Source of the DNA: Parietaria judaica
Taxonomy: Eukaryota; Streptophyta; Magnoliopsida; Rosales; Urticaceae
Direction: 5' to 3'
NCBI GenBank assembly: GCA_954871525.1
Contig: OX940862.1
Location: 45,129,732 to 45,193,731, forward strand
DNA: 64,000 bases
The position numbers were made by a program, and so were the translations under genes. The notes beneath the pieces are model-generated. The model ran no database searches. It was not told the DNA's origin and saw only the letters and a program-made list of their open reading frames with translations. Positions 60,260 to 64,000 of this stretch are shown piece after piece (within the stretch, counting starts at the first letter, position 1; each line of letters begins with the position of its first letter).

Positions 60260-60322
60260 TTGTAGGGCTTTGCAATTCTCAAATCCAGGCCCTTTGAAAT
60301 CATTGAAGCTTAGATCAAGAAC
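60260..60322 (-). pseudogene. AIR9-like leucine-rich-repeat exon, isolated
   Basis: A 63-bp exon with clean borders (TTTTCAG|GTTCTT and CTACAA|GTGAGT) encodes VLDLSFNDFKGPGFENCKAL plus Gln. This closely resembles an LRR of plant AIR9, a large microtubule-associated protein; relatives have three more residues (PLE) before NCKALQ. No neighbouring AIR9 exons are recognisable, although the gene has many. A gene fragment is most likely. Confidence 0.5.
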
Positions 60323-60329
60323 CTGAAAA

Positions 60330-61993
60330 CAAGTAATCGTGAATAAATCTGAGGATATTACGATGCATGATATTTTGCTATAATTATAGCATTTAAATTG
60401 ATAATCTCGTTCTGCACCAGAGTCTAAGACCAACTTTGGAGGTTATAACACCGACTTTGGACGCCAATTTCAAAGTTACTAACTCTGAGTTTGGAGATAA
60501 ATTGTATAAATTTTGTATTTTTGACATAACTCATTTATTTTGTGGATTAATTTCATGAACGACCTATAAGGTGTTTTAATTTTGTAAAAAGTAATTGCTG
60601 TACACCACAAGTGATAAGAATAATTGTTGGACCCCACTGATAAGAATAATTGCTCTGCAAGCAAGGACACCTAATACCCCACAAGTGAAATTGAGCTTTA
60701 ATAATTAAGACTTGTCGTGTGACTGATTGAGTCAACTTTCATACACATTTCTTAAGCAAAACACTGTTGTTTCAGTCTTCGTCTCTCATCTTCATCTTCG
60801 TTTCACTTCCATTGCAATCTTCCTTGCTCTTTCTGCATCTACTTCCCTTGAATTTCTTGCTTTTTTTATATAAAAAAAAAAAAACCCACGACAAAAAAGT
60901 TAAAAAAAAAAAGCTCATATTTTCACAGAAAAAGAAAGCTCATCTTAATTAAGTTTTGTTCATGTTCATTGGGTTTTCTTCATCGCTCTTTCTTCATGGA
61001 TTCTTCTTCCTTCAGTTTCCTTGATTAGATTTGTGTGTCCATCCTGTTTCTTAAGTTTGATTTTTCTTTGTAAAACAAAACAGAGAAACTTTGTTGGTTT
61101 CATCCTCGTACCTTGTTTACTTCATTTTTCCAAAAAAAAAAAAAAAACTGTCAAGGTTTGTAAACATCCATTCAACCATGTTCATCGAAGTTCCATAATA
61201 CAGTCTCGCTCTTTCTTGTTTACTTCATTCGCCATTTCTCAAGCTTAACTCCCAAACGAAGATCACGAAATCGCCATCGGTGAGGTACTTTGTTGATTAA
61301 TCTTCCATGATTCACTGCTGATCTCTTTCTAACACTCGCACTTCATTGCAGTTTCTCTGGACTTGGTTGCTTGCGTTGCACTTGATTGCAGTTTCTAACA
61401 CTTGTCAGTCGCTGATATCCAGAGAGTTAGTTTCTCTGCATTTTCATTTCTCTCTTTTCTGTTTGATCATCATCATCATCATCACCATGTGTTGCTAATT
61501 CCTTTTCTATAAAGTATTGCACTTTCTTTGACTTGGTTTCTCTCGGCTTTTTCTTGATATTTACTCTGCTTTAGTTTCGCCGGACTTGGTTGTTCGGCTT
61601 AATCCTCTATCTGGACTTCCTTGCTCTCCTCCGTTCTCATCACTTCGACTTCGTTGCTCGGCTTAATATCCTCGGACTTCCTTGCTCGGCTTAATCCTCT
61701 AGCCTTTGTTGCTTTCCGCTCTCATCGGTATTGAAAGCAACGCAAACAGAGATAATCTACTTGAAATTCAGACTCCCTATCAGTCAGGTACTTTCTTCCT
61801 TCATTTTTATTATGATTTATTTGTCAATTTGAAAACTCTCCTTATTTTCTGCTTCCTCCTTGAATCTTAGTTTCCGATCAAGTCACGGCTTTCAGATCTG
61901 TAACTAAAGAAAGTACGGAGGAGGAAGCGACGAGAACAGAAAGAATCTGCTGGTTTATTACAAGATAAGATTTATAGACTCGCAATCGATCAG
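60330..61993. other. Upstream and leader region of the resistance gene
   Basis: Contains no coding gene I can support. 61240-61993 looks like transcribed leader: CGGCTTAAT occurs three times between 61590 and 61695 within related sentences (GGACTTCCTTGCTCGGCTTAA), and AGGTACTTT occurs at about 61285, 61796 and 61992, each a possible 5' splice site. A short GAT/ATC repeat lies at 61466-61485. Confidence 0.45.
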
Positions 61994-62080
61994 GTACTTT
62001 CGTCCGGAATCATCTTTTCTTTATGCTAGTAGTATGACTCTAGTCCTTCACTTATAAGGATCTTACAAATATATATACAG
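61994..62080 (+). other. 5' leader intron of the CC-NBS-LRR gene
   Basis: GATCAG|GTACTTTC at the left and ATATATATACAG|GGG at the right bound an 87-bp AT-rich intron ending 28 bases before the start codon. Confidence 0.6.
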
Positions 62081-62108
62081 GGGAACAATTAATTTGCAAG
62101 TAGATACT

Positions 62109-64000
62109 ATGGACAGTCTTATTGGTCCGGTTATCGACAAAGTCATTGATTGCACGTGTGGTGTGGTTACTCACCGTCTTGCTGAGTACTCTGCAAGCCT
62201 CTCTGATCTCAACCAAAAGCTTAACGATTTGGAGCGGGAAAGGGGCACATTGCAAGGTCGGGTTGATCAGGCAAAACAAGACGGTTATGTAATCAAAGAC
62301 CAGGTTCAGAATTTCTTAAGCGAAGCAGCTCGTATCTCTGAACAAGCTACAACCTTTCTGCAAACAGATTGCCAGACGGCCGATGTCAAGTGTTTCGTTT
62401 GGTCTTTTCCAAATTTAAGGTCAAGGAGACGGCTGAGCAAGAGAGCGGAAGAAATTACTGGAGAGCTCTCATCACACGCTGCCAAGGCTCTCACAGGCGA
62501 TGGATTTCATACAATCACTTCTCGTCCTGCTCTGCAGAGTTGTATTGCTGATAGGGACGGGTTTGAGGCTTTTGGAACCAGAGAGCGGATTCTGGAGGAA
62601 GTAATGGCTGCTCTGAGCTCCGATGAAGTCACAAAGATCGGACTGTACGGCATGGGCGGCGTCGGCAAAACCATGCTCGCTAAGGAAGTTGCTCGACAAG
62701 CTACAGAGAAGAATCTGTTCAATGAGGTTGTTTTTGTTACTCTATCTCAGACTCCGGATCTCATAGCAATTCAACAAAGTGTTGCTGAGAAGATTAGTTT
62801 AGGCTTCGGCGGGGTACAATCAAAGGCAGAGAGAGCCGATCGGCTTAAACGTCGACTGAAGGAAGAAAAGAGGATCCTCGTCATTCTAGATGATATATGG
62901 AATGTACTTGATTTGCGAGAGGTGGGATTGAATTTGGAGCCTGATCAAAAAGGGTGTAAGATTTTGATGACCTCTAGAAATCGTAATGTAACCCGTTCAA
63001 TGGGTGCCGAGAAGAACATACCGGTTCATGTTTTGGACTCTAACGAAGCAACAACACTGTTCTCCACGATTGTAGGCGAAGTTACAGTTGAGCATTCGGA
63101 TTTCAAAAGTGTGGCGATTGATGTGGTCAAAGAGTGCAATGGCTTGCCACTCGCCCTTAAGGCAGTCGCTAGTGCTCTCAAAGATAAAGAGCTAGACGAA
63201 TGGAAGAATGCTCTGTACCAATTACGAAACCCTGCCACGAGTAACATCGACGAAGTGCTTCAAGACGTCTACCCTAGTATAAAACTGAGTTTTGAATATT
63301 TGAGGAGTGAAGAAGCTAAGAAGTTGTTGTTTCTATGCAGTCTCTATCAAGAGGATTGGGAAATTATATTGGATGATTTGGCCATGATTTGCGTTGGTTG
63401 GGGCTTGTTTCAAGATGTCTTTAGCGTTGGGGATGCGAGGAGAAGAGTTCGGTCGATGGTAGGTATACTTAAAGATCGTTGCTTGCTGTTAGAGGGTTGG
63501 AATGATGAACGCGTCAAAATGCACGATGTTATACGCGACGTCGCGATACACATTGCATCTGGAGATAAGTTGGATATGCATAGCTTCGTCATAGATGAGA
63601 AGTTGGAAGATCGCTTGAGCAAGAACAAGAGTATCAAAGATGCAAAAGCAATCTCACTACACAAGCATCCTGCTTCTGAAAAACTTCCTGAAACAAGCTT
63701 AAATTGTCCCCAGTTGGAGTTATTTCTTATGACTTTTGGTTTGCAAACTATCCGAATCAATGATTTTTTGCAGGAATGTAGAAATCTCAAAGCTCTATTT
63801 CTGGTCTGGGCGGATCTTGTGTCAGTGCCTTCACCGATCCACTCTCTTCAAAACCTCGTTACTTTACGCCTGCAATATTGTAAGCTCGATGATATCGATT
63901 TTATTTGGGATCTCAGAAGTTTAATTATTCTCGATCTTTCTGGTTCTACTATCCGGTTGTTGCCCTCAAAAATTGGGCAGCTAAATCGTTTACAAGTATT
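62109..64000 (+). CDS. CC-NBS-LRR disease resistance protein, 3' end outside the window
   Basis: Open from ATG 62109 to the last base, about 630 codons without an intron. Residues 1-150 form a coiled-coil-type region. NB-ARC follows: P-loop GLYGMGGVGKT at about 178-188, kinase-2 ILVILDDIW near 255-263, GCKILMTSRN (RNBS-B), CNGLPLAL near 342-349, LLFLCSLYQED (RNBS-D) and MHDVIRDVA near 471. LRRs begin near residue 545 (NLKALFLVW, LVTLRLQYC, LIILDLSGS). The kinase-2 Asp pair and the MHD motif are intact, so it looks functional. The sequence type is that of RPS2/At4g27190-like CNL intracellular immune receptors; the pathogen recognised is unknown. Confidence 0.93.
   Translation, partial: MDSLIGPVIDKVIDCTCGVVTHRLAEYSASLSDLNQKLNDLERERGTLQGRVDQAKQDGYVIKDQVQNFLSEAARISEQATTFLQTDCQTADVKCFVWSFPNLRSRRRLSKRAEEITGELSSHAAKALTGDGFHTITSRPALQSCIADRDGFEAFGTRERILEEVMAALSSDEVTKIGLYGMGGVGKTMLAKEVARQATEKNLFNEVVFVTLSQTPDLIAIQQSVAEKISLGFGGVQSKAERADRLKRRLKEEKRILVILDDIWNVLDLREVGLNLEPDQKGCKILMTSRNRNVTRSMGAEKNIPVHVLDSNEATTLFSTIVGEVTVEHSDFKSVAIDVVKECNGLPLALKAVASALKDKELDEWKNALYQLRNPATSNIDEVLQDVYPSIKLSFEYLRSEEAKKLLFLCSLYQEDWEIILDDLAMICVGWGLFQDVFSVGDARRRVRSMVGILKDRCLLLEGWNDERVKMHDVIRDVAIHIASGDKLDMHSFVIDEKLEDRLSKNKSIKDAKAISLHKHPASEKLPETSLNCPQLELFLMTFGLQTIRINDFLQECRNLKALFLVWADLVSVPSPIHSLQNLVTLRLQYCKLDDIDFIWDLRSLIILDLSGSTIRLLPSKIGQLNRLQV

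Noticed and set aside
1..64000. CRISPR arrays, bacterial operons, rRNA or tRNA genes
   Set aside because: None seen; the only tRNA-like words are transposon primer sites and the ambiguous patch near 25.5 kb.

Overview
The window is nuclear DNA from a flowering plant, most likely a eudicot. It shows spliced GT-AG genes of typical plant families (ZFN-type CCCH zinc finger, plastid release factor 1, a SPATA20/YyaL-like thioredoxin-domain protein, a CC-NBS-LRR resistance gene), AT-rich intergenic DNA, and dense nested transposons of plant lineages. The species cannot be named from this sequence. All exon models were built by eye from splice sites and protein-family resemblance; no database search was run.

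Layout. 1-5.05 kb: old transposon debris with a one-strand-only dispersed octamer (TACCGCTA, 12 exact copies), a GRF zinc-finger fragment, duplicated blocks and a MULE transposase C-terminus. 5.06-16.06 kb: the 3' end (pol plus 3' LTR) of a minus-strand Ty1/copia element. Its LTR is split by a Ty3/gypsy chromovirus (6098-13604, target duplication ACCAA). 16.06-17.64 kb: 3' end of a CACTA element (Ulp1 protease remnant, GCCGCGGC subterminal repeats, terminal repeat). 19.97-22.77 kb: complete minus-strand five-finger CCCH gene (7 exons, 466 aa). 24.3-28.7 kb: a hAT-like MITE and a 2.7-kb solo LTR of the same copia family (target duplication CAAGG). 29.4-33.2 kb: complete plus-strand plastid release factor 1 gene (15 exons, 406 aa).

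34.6-40.4 kb: two nested Mutator-like elements, both with perfect 9-bp target duplications. The inner one is a Pack-MULE carrying fragments of three unrelated host genes (cytosolic glutamine synthetase, a J-domain protein, a RABA GTPase) and a large array of GTTAC palindromes. 41.1-47.3 kb: complete SPATA20/YyaL-like gene (15 exons, 785 aa). 48.2-52.8 kb: a second copy of the Pack-MULE family, itself invaded by the other MULE family and by a 254-bp solo LTR. 52.9-54.2 kb: a TRAF-type zinc-finger gene broken by a nonsense codon and lacking a start. 54.6-59.6 kb: a copia element with intact target duplications, 5' LTR split by a hAT-like insertion. 60.3 kb: an isolated AIR9-like LRR exon. 62.1 kb to the end: a CC-NBS-LRR gene running off the window.

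The host genes are functionally unrelated single genes (RNA binding, plastid translation termination, thioredoxin-fold protein, immunity). The most notable material is the transposon biology: a three-donor Pack-MULE, reciprocal nesting of two MULE families, and internally decayed LTR elements with well-matched ends.
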